A stretch of DNA of 33,536 bases, taken from positions 1-33,536 of the forward strand of contig DATLFI010000131.1 in the NCBI GenBank assembly GCA_035524895.1, read 5' to 3'. Position 1 is the first letter of the stretch. The number at the start of each line of letters is the position of its first letter. The translations under genes and the position numbers were made by a program. Source of the DNA: DATLFI01 sp035524895 (GTDB lineage: Bacteria > Acidobacteriota > Thermoanaerobaculia > Multivoradales > Multivoraceae). Shown here piece after piece: positions 1 to 8,755 of the stretch. Below the pieces are notes generated by a model. That model did not search any database. It was not told the origin of the DNA and was given only the letters and a program-made list of their open reading frames with translations.

Positions 1-327
1 CGAGACCACCGTCGCCAGCGGGAACAGCATCCGCGGCACCGGCAGCTTGGTGAGCAGCGGAGCGTTCCCCCGCAGCGAGTTCATCGACGAGGTGATCGAC
101 TGGCTGAAGAAGTTCCAGAACAGGATGCCCGAGAGGGCGTACACTGCGTAGTTCTCGACGTCGAAGCGGAAGATCGCCGAGAAGACGATGCTCAGCACCA
201 GCATCATCAGCAGCGGCTGGAGCATGGTCCACAGGAAGCCCAGGGTGGACCGGCGGTAGCGGACCTTGAGCTCGCGGCGTACGAGCTCGACGAGGAGGTC
301 GCGGTAGGGGAGGAGATGGGACGTCAT
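1..327 (-). CDS. ABC-2 type polysaccharide export permease (Wzm-like), partial
   Basis: Membrane subunit of an ABC exporter that would move a lipid-linked polysaccharide across the inner membrane. Only the first 109 residues are visible; the gene leaves the window at base 1. The protein begins MTSHLLPYRDLLVELVRREL and has the family's opening pattern: an amphipathic N-terminus, then KVRYRRSTLGFLWTMLQPLL, where the RRSxLGxxWxxLxP motif introduces the first membrane helix. A second hydrophobic stretch (YALSGILFWNFF) and the LLTKLPVPRMLFP loop follow. The start is the ATG at 327-325; no other in-frame start lies nearby. It is divergent from the glycosyltransferase at 489, and its ATPase partner should lie to the left of the window. 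The family assignment is firm. Whether the cargo is O-antigen, capsule or another glycan cannot be read here. Confidence 0.88.
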   Translation of the reverse strand, partial: MTSHLLPYRDLLVELVRRELKVRYRRSTLGFLWTMLQPLLMMLVLSIVFSAIFRFDVENYAVYALSGILFWNFFSQSITSSMNSLRGNAPLLTKLPVPRMLFPLATVVS

Positions 328-488
328 GGCTGGGAGGATCGAGCGGATGCGGATTGCGAGCGCCACGGGATCGTCATTACCATAGCCTCGATCGGGAAAA
401 ACTCCAGCACGGATCGCCAGCAGGCTGAGCCGATAGACTCCGGCTTCGAGCGAGCGGTCTGCGGGCGTCAGACGTTGAACTACCGATC
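328..488. promoter_or_regulatory. Divergent intergenic region, export permease / glycosyltransferase
   Basis: These 161 bases separate two divergently oriented genes, so promoters for both are expected here. I find no convincing -35/-10 pair or operator. A weak TTGCGA and TACCAT pair lies near 355-385 on the plus strand. Confidence 0.3.
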
Positions 489-2027
489 ATGCCGGTTCGG
501 ACTTGGAGGACCATGATCGCGGCCCTGGCCGACAAGGGACGCTTGCTCCTCCATCTGCTCCGATCCGAAGGCGTGCGATCGGTGACGGCGCGCGTGATCT
601 TCGCTTGTCGGCGTCAGCTCGAGAATCGGTCGCGTGTCACCCTCCATTTCGGAGACGTGCCTCCTCTTCCTTCCAATGGAGCCGGCGAGATCGAGCGAGT
701 CGTCGTGCCGGGGTCCGGCACGCTCGAGTCGCAGCGCCGAGCGATCGAGATGCTGGAGGCGGAGTTGCCCGCCGCGACCGCTCGGGGGGTGCTCCACTTG
801 ACCTCGTCCGATCCGAGCCATCCAAGAGGAGGCGCCGACTGGCACGTCGCCGAGCTTCGGGCGGGGCTCCATGCTTTGGCGTGGTCGTCGGTCGTCGTCT
901 GGGCCGAGAGTAGGACCTTGAAGACACTCTGGGGTTCGTCTCCGGAGCGTCTGTGGGTGTTCGGCCTTCCGACCGAGCCACGTGAGCGCGCGCGTCGGCA
1001 GCAGCTGATTCTGGGATACCTTGCGCGAGCCCTGAGCTGTCAGGTGGTCCACGCACACGACCTGCGTTCTTTCGAGCGCTCAGCCCTCCTGCAGCTCGGG
1101 CTTCCTCTGGTCATCAGCCTTCACGACTTCCAGCTCTACTGTCGTCGGCCCCATCTGATGGAAAGCACGACCTCCTCATTCTGTGACTACTCGCGCGACC
1201 AGGAGCGCTGCCGCCGCTGCCTCGAGGCCGCTGGGCTACCGCAGGAGACCGTGGCGGCGGCCGCTCAGGAACGGTGGCGCCGCGAGGCGGCGGCACTCAT
1301 CGATCGTGCGTCAGCCCTCGTGGCGCCGAGCGGGTTCATGGCGAATGCAATCGGCGACCTGTTCGGCGACCGCCACGTGCGGCGTAAGGTGCACGTGATC
1401 GAGAACGAGACGGCGTCGGCGCAGCGGAGAGACGCCGGTGGAAACGCCGGTACGCGAGCGCCGGTTCGTGTCGTCTTCGTTGGGCAGTTCACCCGCAGCA
1501 AGGGTTCGGCCCTGTTCGCGGAGATCGTCCGGGGGCTCGCCGCAGACTCCCGATTCGACTTCCGCGTGGTGGGTGGGATCGTCGATCACGAGTCGCTGCG
1601 ATCGGCGCGAAGCGCGGGGCGTGTCGAGACGACCGGCTGGTACCGCAGGGAGCGCTTGCCGGACCTCCTGGACGCCGACTCTGATGTCGTGGCGTTCGTG
1701 TCGGTGGTGCCAGAGTCGTGGTCCTACACCCTGACGGAAGTGCTGACGTTGGGCACGCCGGTGGTCGCGCTGGACCTGGGAGCAGTCGGCGAACGACTGC
1801 GGCGTATCGGTCGGGAAGATTGGCTGGTTTCACGCGACGAGGGCGCGGGAGGTTTCGTGCGCCGCCTGCACGATCATGTCGAAGGCAGGCTCGTCTGGCC
1901 CGCGGGGCCCTGGGAGAGCCCGTGGAGCTCGAAACAGATGACGGCCCAGCACGCGGAACTGTATGAGGAGTGTCTGAAGCGGCAGAGTCGCGAGGCGGGA
2001 CCAACCGTGGCGGGGACGCTGGGATGA
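489..2027 (+). CDS. GT4-family glycosyltransferase
   Basis: Retaining glycosyltransferase of GT-B fold, probably cytoplasmic, adding a sugar from a nucleotide donor to a lipid-linked glycan. It is 512 residues. The N-terminal acceptor half includes SLHDFQLYC (about 210-218) and a cysteine cluster (C218, C232, C241, C244) of the kind seen in many GT4 proteins, which may bind a metal. The C-terminal donor half opens with VRVVFVGQFTRSKGS (about 326-340) and has the GT4 E-x7-E motif at E409 and E417 (PESWSYTLTE). The start is uncertain: ATG 489 has no Shine-Dalgarno, while ATG 513 follows GGAGGA at 505-510 with only 2 bases between. The stop overlaps the next gene as ATGA, implying translational coupling. 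Donor and acceptor sugars are unknown. Confidence 0.85.
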   Translation: MPVRTWRTMIAALADKGRLLLHLLRSEGVRSVTARVIFACRRQLENRSRVTLHFGDVPPLPSNGAGEIERVVVPGSGTLESQRRAIEMLEAELPAATARGVLHLTSSDPSHPRGGADWHVAELRAGLHALAWSSVVVWAESRTLKTLWGSSPERLWVFGLPTEPRERARRQQLILGYLARALSCQVVHAHDLRSFERSALLQLGLPLVISLHDFQLYCRRPHLMESTTSSFCDYSRDQERCRRCLEAAGLPQETVAAAAQERWRREAAALIDRASALVAPSGFMANAIGDLFGDRHVRRKVHVIENETASAQRRDAGGNAGTRAPVRVVFVGQFTRSKGSALFAEIVRGLAADSRFDFRVVGGIVDHESLRSARSAGRVETTGWYRRERLPDLLDADSDVVAFVSVVPESWSYTLTEVLTLGTPVVALDLGAVGERLRRIGREDWLVSRDEGAGGFVRRLHDHVEGRLVWPAGPWESPWSSKQMTAQHAELYEECLKRQSREAGPTVAGTLG

Positions 2028-2638
2028 CGAACGAAAGAGTGGTGGAGGTGCCCTGGGCGCTCGCGCAGCTACCTCAGACCGGGATCGTGCTCGACGTCGG
2101 CAGCTGCGAAGCGACGTACCTGGCCACCATCGTCGGCCCCGGCCGGGAGCTGCACTGCCTCGATCCGCGCGACTGTTCGGACTCGCTTCCGCCGGGCGTG
2201 GCCTTTCATCAACAGAGCATTCTCGAGAACGACCTGGAGGCTGCGTCTTACGACGCGGTGCTCTTCCTTTCCACCCTCGAGCACATCGGGCTTCCCACCT
2301 ATGGCCAGATGCTCTTTCGCCATGGCGATCGCCTGGCGCTCGCGGAAGCCGCCCGCTTGTTGCGACCCAACGGGCGGGTCATCCTCACCTTGCCGGTCGG
2401 CGCCAGCCGGATGACGACGTGGTTCCGTCAGTACTCGCCCGTCGACCTGAGGGACTTGTTTCGAGATTGGAGCTGGGAAGTGTCGTACTGGGGATACAAG
2501 GGTGGAGAGTTCGTGCCGATCGAAGAGAGCGAGGTGCTCCGCTTCGAGTATCGCGAGACTTTCTCCCCCGACTCCTTCGGGGCCGGGGCGGTCGCGGGGA
2601 TCGCGGCCGCACCTCGAAGTCGGCGAAGCGAATCATGA
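2024..2638 (+). CDS. SAM-dependent class I methyltransferase
   Basis: Predicted small-molecule or glycan methyltransferase of 204 residues. Motif I is IVLDVGSCEATYL (about 21-33), less glycine-rich than the classic DxGxGxG. An acidic motif II follows (HCLDPRD), then LSTLEHIG and LLRPNGRVILTLPVG, which are the usual motif IV to VI segments. The ATG at 2024 overlaps the stop of the preceding glycosyltransferase (ATGA). An in-frame start at 1970 is possible but would overlap that gene by 58 bases, and I prefer the coupled start. The stop again overlaps the next gene as ATGA. Position between two glycosyltransferases suggests it methylates a sugar or a chain end. The substrate is not visible in the sequence. 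Confidence 0.8.
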   Translation: MTNERVVEVPWALAQLPQTGIVLDVGSCEATYLATIVGPGRELHCLDPRDCSDSLPPGVAFHQQSILENDLEAASYDAVLFLSTLEHIGLPTYGQMLFRHGDRLALAEAARLLRPNGRVILTLPVGASRMTTWFRQYSPVDLRDLFRDWSWEVSYWGYKGGEFVPIEESEVLRFEYRETFSPDSFGAGAVAGIAAAPRSRRSES

Positions 2639-5600
2639 GGATCGGTCTCGACTTTCGCTTCCTGACCTTCGGCTCACTCGTCACCAGACGAGGCATGGGC
2701 CGGTTCACTCAACAGCAGGTTCGCGAGGCTCTTGCTCTGGGCGGCGAGGACGAGTATGTCCTGTTCTGTCGCAAGGGAAGGGAACGGGACGAGATCGCGC
2801 CCGAGATCCGCCGTCATCCACGCGTCCGGCTGCGGACGCTGCCGCCAATGGAGCGGGGCAAGGACGCCGATCCACCCAACGGAGCGCGACTTCGCTTCGT
2901 GCTGGAGGGACAGATTCAGGAGATCATCGCGGCTGAGAAGCTCGACGTCTTCCACGCGACGACGCCGTTCCTCCTTGGGGATCTGGTCTTCCAGCGGGTC
3001 GATTCGTGCCCCTACGTGGTCACTCATTACGACCTGATCCCGATGGTGTACCCGAGGCAGTACTTTGCCGACCGGCAAGAGGGGCACTGGGAGCGGTACT
3101 GGTGTGACGTCTACACCTCCGCGGCGACGTTCGTCTCGAGGGCAGACCGACTGGCCGCTATCTCCCGCTTCGTCAAGTCTGAGGCTGAGGTGTACCTCGG
3201 GGTTCCCGGTCAACGAATCGATATTGCATACCCTTTTGCAGACCCGATCTTCAGACCGATGCCGGCCGGCGAAGGTGAGGCAGCTATCACCGAGCTGCGG
3301 GAACGGCTCGGCCTTCACGGAAACTTTGTGGTCTCTCTCTCGCATTTTCACTTCTCTAAGAATATGGAGGGCCTGCTCCGCGCCTTCGGAGAACTGAAGG
3401 CGTGTAGGCAACCGGAGTTGGCGCTGGTCGTCGTCTGTGAGCTTCTGCCGGACGAGGTGCGTCAGGTGAGAGACCTGGCGGCACGCTGTGGGGTGCGCGA
3501 CCACCTGTACCTCACTGGCTTGATCTCCGACGACGAGCTCGTCGGCCTCTTCAACTGCTGCCGTGCCGCGGTTCATGTTTCGCGGTACGAGGGCTTCGGG
3601 CTACCGGCTCTGGAGGCCATGCAGTGCGGGGCAGCAGTAGTGGCCAGCAGGGCCGCCTCGCTTCCCGAGATCGTTGGGCCAGCGGCTCCGCTCGTCGATC
3701 CGGACCGACCCGACGAGATCGCGAATGCGATCGAGTCCATCCTGAAGAGCGAAGCTCTGCGGGCCGAGCTCTCCGAGAAGGGGCTGGAGCGCTCGTCGCT
3801 GTTTAGCGGCGAGCGCCTCGGCAACGCCATCCTGGCGTGCTATAGGACGGCCGTGGAGCAGCCCGCGGAGAAGCCACGCGCTCCAAAGTTGAGCTACTGG
3901 TCGCCAATTCCTCCCCAGCAGAGCGGCGTCGCCGACTACTCGTTCGAGCTGATCGAGTGGTTGGAGCAGCACGTCGATCTGGAGGTAGTCATCGATCGCG
4001 ACGTGACGCCGCTACTCGACCGGCCGCTGCGATCAGTGTTCCGGTCGGTCGCGCGCGAGGGTCGGAGACGACCCTCCGCGGACCAGGTCGTGTTCCAGTT
4101 CGGAGCCTCGGACTTTCATTTGTTCGAGAGCGAGAGCCTTGACGTCAAGCCGGATCTTGTGACTCTTCACGATCTGACCTGGGGGCGCGTCCGCCGACTG
4201 GTCGCTGGTGGCGACGGGGTCCCTTTCAGGCGGGAAATCGCTCGGTTGGAGGGGCGCGAGGCGGTCCGGGAGTACGACGAGATCCTCGAGCTCGAGCTGA
4301 CGAAGAGACACATTGCCCTCGAGGACTTCTTCACCCGCTACTTCCTCCTGGGTCCCGTAATCAGCGCTAGCAAGGTCCAGCTGGTCCACTTTCTGGGCGG
4401 AGCGGAGTCCCTCGCGGCGCGCTACCCGGATGCCCACCCGCAATTCGCCCAAATGGGGGTTGCGGACCCGACCGCAGCGGTGCCCTTCGAGAGCCGTGAG
4501 GTCACGAGGCGACCAGCTGTTCCTTCACGTCTGGAGGTCGGCGTTTTCGGAATCGTCGATCCGGTGAAGCGGATCGAGCGGCTCGCCGACGCGGTCGCCG
4601 AGCTCCGCAGGGATGATGTCGAGATTCGCGTCACCGTGTCCGGCCCGGCGGTGACCGAGGAGTACCGGGATGCGTTGGCTCGGTACCTCCGAACGTGCGG
4701 CGTCGAGCACGCCTTTCGCGTCTGGGGGCGTGTGACGCGGGCCGATTTCGACCGGCACCTGCTGGAAGCGGACGTCATCGTCAACCTCCGTTGGCCCTTC
4801 CGTCAACAGATGTCGGCAACTCTGATGCGGGCGGTGGCGGCTGGGAAGCCGGTGATCGTCACTGACGTCGCTGCCTGGCGCATGTTTCCGTCGGAGTTCT
4901 GTGACTACATACCGGTTGGAGAGGGGGAGGCGGAAGCGCTGGTGCGGGTGCTTCGCCGCCTGCATTCCGATCGGGACGAGATCGAGCGGCGAGGGGTCGC
5001 GGCGCGCAGGTTCTACCGCGAGCACGCGACGCTCGAGGTAATGGGAAGAAGGTACCTCGAGCTGCTCGGCCTGAGCCCACGAGAGTTGAGGAACGACGAG
5101 ACCGCGCTCCCCCTGCCAGCGAGTGGCGTGGCCCAGGTCGAGCATCGACACGACCTCGATGTCGCCTGGGCCTTGGAGCAGCTGGTTCCGGATGCGGTCG
5201 AGCTCGAAGAGCGCCTGCGGCTAGCTGGAGGGCTCGGGGGCGCTCTGGCCGAGAGCGCCGTGCTCGCGGCGCTGTTGCGAAGGAGTGGAAGGCTCGACGG
5301 GCGGACCGACGTCGCCGTCTTGGGCCGCGTGGCACCAAGACTGATCGGGGTCCTCGAGACGGAGTGCGCAAGCATTACGCAAAGGACCGGCCTGCAGAAC
5401 GGGCGCGATCAACAGTCGGGCGATGCACTTCCGCCGTGGGCGACAGACCTCGAGACGGGCAGCGCCGACGTGGTGATCGTGACTCGTGATCTCGATGTCT
5501 CCTGCCCGGAGCAGCTCAGCGCGGTGGTGTTCGAAGCGTTGAGGATCGTGGCGGACGATGGCATCGTGCTCGTTTCCTTCTGGTATCGCGCCGCCGGTAC

Positions 5601-6810
5601 GGCGGAGCTCGGCGACGAGGGCTGGAGCGGCACTCTGTCCAGGTTGGACGTCGAGAAGGTGTTGATCGACTCTCCAGGCGCCGAGGCGGTCGAGCCGTTC
5701 GAGGGAATGCTCTCCGCGGCGACGCTCACTGCGCCACGCGAGATCAGGCTCGATTCTCCAACTACGAGGACGAGGCCGGTCGAGATCGTGATGGGCCGGG
5801 CAGTGTGTACCGGCTTTGTGACGCTGCGCCGCCCCGAGAGTTGGAGCCCGATGATCATCCCGCCGGAGCGTTCCGACGAGTGGGGACGAATCTGGTCGGA
5901 GGCGCTACGATCTCAAAAGGTGTCTGAGAACGAAGCGGCCGTCGAGTGGATTGAGGCCGATCAGCCCAAGACCTCGAGCGGTGTGGAGCTGGCCTCCTGG
6001 GATCATTCCGACCTGCGGCAGTTCCTCTTCCGCTGGAATCACGTTCGAGCGCGCAGCGGGCTCGAGGTGGCATCCTCGGGCAACGTCCTTGCCAGGGCGG
6101 GCGGCTTCATGAAGCGGACGGCACAGCGGATCCGCGATCTGGGAATCTCGGGGGATCGCCTGCGAGACCTGCTGGTGGCACTGGTCGACCGTCAAGTGGT
6201 GCTCGACGATCAGCAGGCACGTCTGGGACAGGTGCTCGCCCGCCTCCGCGAAGACTTCGCGATGCTGGAGCGTCGTTTCGACATGCGCGAGGAGAACGGG
6301 AGCTCGGAGGTACTGGAACGCTCCGAGAGCCTCAGTGAGGGCAGCGACGGGGTCCCGGTCGCGAGCGGGCCTACCTGGGACGCCGTCGCGTCGACCGACT
6401 GGCTCGGCCCGACCGAGATGAGCGCGCTCCTGCGCGAGCTGGAAGAGCTCGTGCCCGCGCTGGCGACCTGCGGCTCCATCGAACTCTCGTTTGCCTGTGC
6501 CTGGTCGGAGGACCTCCTCGAGGTCGCGCTTCGCAGGTTCGGCGATCGAATCGCTAGCGTCGTCGTTGCGGGCTATCGATTCCCGAACGACGCATGGATC
6601 GTGGTGGATCTCGGCCGCGGCTGGCCCTCGGCCCAGCTGCTCGACTGCGCTGGCTCGAGGCTCGCCCCTGGGGGCTGTCTAGTGCTGGTCACGCGAGCCG
6701 AGGAACCGCCGCCGTCAGTGGACGGAGTTCACCTCGAAGCGGACATCTCGAGTCGAGCGATCGCAGGCGCCCGCATCGTCAGCTGGCGACGCGACGGCGA
6801 GGACGGGTAG
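2635..6810 (+). CDS. Giant double-GT-B glycosyltransferase with coiled coil and methyltransferase-like segments
   Basis: A 1391-residue multidomain protein. Module 1 (about 1-405) is a GT4 enzyme with HATTPFLLGD, THYDLIP, VVSLSHFHFSKN and an intact E-x7-E at E319 and E327 (EGFGLPALE). Module 2 begins near K418 (KLSYWSPIPPQQSGVADYS) and resembles GT4 enzymes of polysaccharide loci, ending with MRAVAAGKPVIVTDVA. Where those enzymes usually carry the first Glu of the motif it has Gln-Gln (about 724-725). Residues about 830-1110 look like a worn methyltransferase fold: a SADVVIVTRDLDV and LRIVADDGIVLVSF pattern without a DxGxG loop. A predicted helical or coiled-coil segment (about 1160-1260, RLRDLLVALVDRQ and following) and a second methyltransferase-like tail (LLDCAGSRLAPGGCLVLV) finish the chain. 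The start is ATG 2635, overlapping the previous stop (ATGA); the frame is open for 72 more codons upstream, inside the methyltransferase gene. Both C-terminal assignments rest on pattern alone. Confidence 0.85.
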   Translation: MRIGLDFRFLTFGSLVTRRGMGRFTQQQVREALALGGEDEYVLFCRKGRERDEIAPEIRRHPRVRLRTLPPMERGKDADPPNGARLRFVLEGQIQEIIAAEKLDVFHATTPFLLGDLVFQRVDSCPYVVTHYDLIPMVYPRQYFADRQEGHWERYWCDVYTSAATFVSRADRLAAISRFVKSEAEVYLGVPGQRIDIAYPFADPIFRPMPAGEGEAAITELRERLGLHGNFVVSLSHFHFSKNMEGLLRAFGELKACRQPELALVVVCELLPDEVRQVRDLAARCGVRDHLYLTGLISDDELVGLFNCCRAAVHVSRYEGFGLPALEAMQCGAAVVASRAASLPEIVGPAAPLVDPDRPDEIANAIESILKSEALRAELSEKGLERSSLFSGERLGNAILACYRTAVEQPAEKPRAPKLSYWSPIPPQQSGVADYSFELIEWLEQHVDLEVVIDRDVTPLLDRPLRSVFRSVAREGRRRPSADQVVFQFGASDFHLFESESLDVKPDLVTLHDLTWGRVRRLVAGGDGVPFRREIARLEGREAVREYDEILELELTKRHIALEDFFTRYFLLGPVISASKVQLVHFLGGAESLAARYPDAHPQFAQMGVADPTAAVPFESREVTRRPAVPSRLEVGVFGIVDPVKRIERLADAVAELRRDDVEIRVTVSGPAVTEEYRDALARYLRTCGVEHAFRVWGRVTRADFDRHLLEADVIVNLRWPFRQQMSATLMRAVAAGKPVIVTDVAAWRMFPSEFCDYIPVGEGEAEALVRVLRRLHSDRDEIERRGVAARRFYREHATLEVMGRRYLELLGLSPRELRNDETALPLPASGVAQVEHRHDLDVAWALEQLVPDAVELEERLRLAGGLGGALAESAVLAALLRRSGRLDGRTDVAVLGRVAPRLIGVLETECASITQRTGLQNGRDQQSGDALPPWATDLETGSADVVIVTRDLDVSCPEQLSAVVFEALRIVADDGIVLVSFWYRAAGTAELGDEGWSGTLSRLDVEKVLIDSPGAEAVEPFEGMLSAATLTAPREIRLDSPTTRTRPVEIVMGRAVCTGFVTLRRPESWSPMIIPPERSDEWGRIWSEALRSQKVSENEAAVEWIEADQPKTSSGVELASWDHSDLRQFLFRWNHVRARSGLEVASSGNVLARAGGFMKRTAQRIRDLGISGDRLRDLLVALVDRQVVLDDQQARLGQVLARLREDFAMLERRFDMREENGSSEVLERSESLSEGSDGVPVASGPTWDAVASTDWLGPTEMSALLRELEELVPALATCGSIELSFACAWSEDLLEVALRRFGDRIASVVVAGYRFPNDAWIVVDLGRGWPSAQLLDCAGSRLAPGGCLVLVTRAEEPPPSVDGVHLEADISSRAIAGARIVSWRRDGEDG

Positions 6811-6819
6811 GGACTCGTT

Positions 6820-6851
6820 GCGGCGCGACCGTACGGGCCGCCCTTCTTTTC
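6820..6851 (+). terminator. Possible weak intrinsic terminator
   Basis: Ten bases after the stop of the giant glycosyltransferase, GCGGC (6820-6824) pairs with GCCGC (6837-6841) around an inner CCG-TA-CGG. A pyrimidine run with TTCTTTT follows. The stem is short, so this is tentative. The location between convergent genes fits. Confidence 0.35.
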
Positions 6852-6922
6852 AACGCCTCCGTATGCCTCGAACGCCCGGTTTGGATGATTGACTGGCTGA
6901 CGCAAGCGGGCGCAACCCGCAT

Positions 6923-6952
6923 TGGACGTAGCCACCATCACTGGACGTAGCC
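6923..6952. repeat. Imperfect 19-base tandem duplication at a gene 3' end
   Basis: TGGACGTAGCC occurs at 6923-6933 and again at 6942-6952, 19 bases apart. The second copy encodes the last residues (GYV) of the sulfatase-like protein on the minus strand. The first lies just beyond its stop codon, so it looks like a small tandem duplication of the gene end. Confidence 0.6.
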
Positions 6953-8755
6953 CAGGACGCGCAGAGTCGACGCAAGCTCGGGGTCGAGCTGTTCCGGATC
7001 TGACTCGACGCCAAGCGATCGCGAGAAGGTCGCGGCTTCCAGCAGGAGTCGAAGGGCCTCCGTGGCGATGGGCTTCGAAGACGTGAGATCCGTCGTCTCT
7101 CGTTGGTCGTTGGTCAGGTCGTAGAGCGCCAGGCTCTGGTGTCTGCCCGAGGCCCAGGTGCGAACGAGCTTGTGTCCGTAGAGCGCGATCGACTCCGCCA
7201 CTACGTGCTGTCGGGTCTCGAGCGAGGAGATCTGGGGACTCAGCCGGTCGGCTGGCTCACCGCGGAGGTACGGGAGAAGGCTCTTCCCGTCGATATCGCT
7301 GTTCACGGGAAGATCGAGCACGTCGAGGACGGTCGGAAACACATCGACGTGCTCCGCATGGTGGTCGGTCACTCGACCGTCCGAGGGGCCGGCGCCGGGA
7401 AGTCGAATGACGAGGGGTACCTTGATGACCTCTTCGAATACCGACGTGGAGTGCTGCCATCCGCCGTGATCGAAGAACTCCTCGCCGTGATCCGCCACCA
7501 CGATCAAGAGCGTCTCGGCGAGAAGCTGTCGCTCGACCAGGGCAGCCATGAGGCGGCCGAGCTCGGCATCCCAGGCTCGTACCTCGGCGCCATAGAGGTC
7601 GAGCAGATGCTCGAGCTCGGGGCCGGGCAGCTCCTTCCGAGACTTGTAGATCTGCATCAGAAACTCCGTCGAGCGCAGCCTGAGTCTAGCGGCCTCATCG
7701 ATCCCGGAGGAGGGTTGCGAATCGGGTGTGTACGGTGCGTGGGGGTCGGTGGCGTGAATCCACAGAAAGAAGTTCTGGTCCTCGGAGAGGGTGCCCAGCC
7801 ATTGCAGCACTCGACCGTGGAGCGCGTCGGCCGGGACATGGATCTTCGGGCCATGCTCTCGGAGATAATCGAAGTGATCGAAGCCCTGCGCGAAGCCGAG
7901 GGAGGGCGCAACGTTGCCGTTGGTGGTGAAGGCAGCGGTGGTCAGCCCGGCCTCAGCGAGGACCTCGGCAAGCGTGTCGAGCGAGTCGGCCAGCCTCTCG
8001 CCGCCGGCGTTGGCCCGATGGCGCCATGGCCGCAACCCGGTCAGCATAGAGGCGACGCTCGCACGCGTCCAGGGCGCCTGGGCCCTGGCATTGGCGAAGA
8101 AGGTTGCAGTCTCGGCGAGAGCGTGGAGGTTTGGCGCGTTGCTCGAGGTGGCTCCGGACTCGCCCACTTGGTCCCAGCGGACGGTGTCGACGACGTAAAG
8201 GATCACGTTCTTGGCGGCGATCCTCTCGGAGGCCCGAGTGGAAGGTGTCGAGCCCGCCCTCCGGGTTGTGAGTTCCGTTTTCAGCCTCACCGGGCTTTGC
8301 CGGGTGGCGTTCTCGAGCCCCAGGCTGGTGAAGGTGACCCTGGCGAAACCGTGAAAGTCCGCTGGGAGGACCCAGGCCTCTGCTTCGGGCTCGAACACGC
8401 GGGACAGCGCCGCGCGCTGATCGAGCTCGATGGTCACCTGGATCCGAGCCGACGGGTTGCCCGTCGAGAGCGTTAGCGTCGTCTTTGGCAGGAGGAGGCC
8501 TGCGAAGGTGGCGGAAGCCCCGGGATCGAGGGACAGTGTCTCGCCCACGAACCTGGCACCGGCGCTGGCCTCGCTTCGGATCGCGCTGGCTGGGAGAAAC
8601 GACGAGTACCTGAGCACCGAGGACTCGGAGTCTTCGAGCCTCGCTGGCTGGGGCCCGCACGAGAGGGCGAGGAGGGCGAGGAGGGCACCGACCACGTGGC
8701 GGTCAAGGCCTCGATGACTCGGGACCTGGTCAGGATCGTGAGGAGATACGCTCAT
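6938..8755 (-). CDS. Sulfatase-like lipoprotein (alkaline phosphatase superfamily)
   Basis: A 605-residue secreted or lipid-anchored hydrolase. A hydrophobic segment (21-32) ends in ALSC with Cys33 as the likely lipidated residue. Residues about 40-165 form a beta-rich extension, and the catalytic domain starts near 182. Visible superfamily features are KNVILYVVDTVRWD (metal-ligand Asp190), HATDPHAPY (334-342) and ADHGEEFFDHGGWQHS (D422, H423). The usual formylglycine motif C/S-x-P-x-R reads A-P-W-T-R (227-231), with no Cys or Ser at the modified position. A sulfatase reaction is therefore doubtful; a threonine-based phosphotransferase or hydrolase is an alternative. ATG 8755 lacks a clear SD, and a GTG near codon 21-22 is another possible start. 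It trails the minus-strand glycosyltransferase operon after 414 bases and may remodel an exported glycan. Confidence 0.85.
   Translation of the reverse strand: MSVSPHDPDQVPSHRGLDRHVVGALLALLALSCGPQPARLEDSESSVLRYSSFLPASAIRSEASAGARFVGETLSLDPGASATFAGLLLPKTTLTLSTGNPSARIQVTIELDQRAALSRVFEPEAEAWVLPADFHGFARVTFTSLGLENATRQSPVRLKTELTTRRAGSTPSTRASERIAAKNVILYVVDTVRWDQVGESGATSSNAPNLHALAETATFFANARAQAPWTRASVASMLTGLRPWRHRANAGGERLADSLDTLAEVLAEAGLTTAAFTTNGNVAPSLGFAQGFDHFDYLREHGPKIHVPADALHGRVLQWLGTLSEDQNFFLWIHATDPHAPYTPDSQPSSGIDEAARLRLRSTEFLMQIYKSRKELPGPELEHLLDLYGAEVRAWDAELGRLMAALVERQLLAETLLIVVADHGEEFFDHGGWQHSTSVFEEVIKVPLVIRLPGAGPSDGRVTDHHAEHVDVFPTVLDVLDLPVNSDIDGKSLLPYLRGEPADRLSPQISSLETRQHVVAESIALYGHKLVRTWASGRHQSLALYDLTNDQRETTDLTSSKPIATEALRLLLEAATFSRSLGVESDPEQLDPELASTLRVLGYVQ

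Noticed and set aside
7103..8476. A 457-codon open frame on the plus strand
   Set aside because: It lies antisense to the sulfatase-like gene, whose motifs, lipobox and stop position are clear. The frame has no family features and arises from high GC content.
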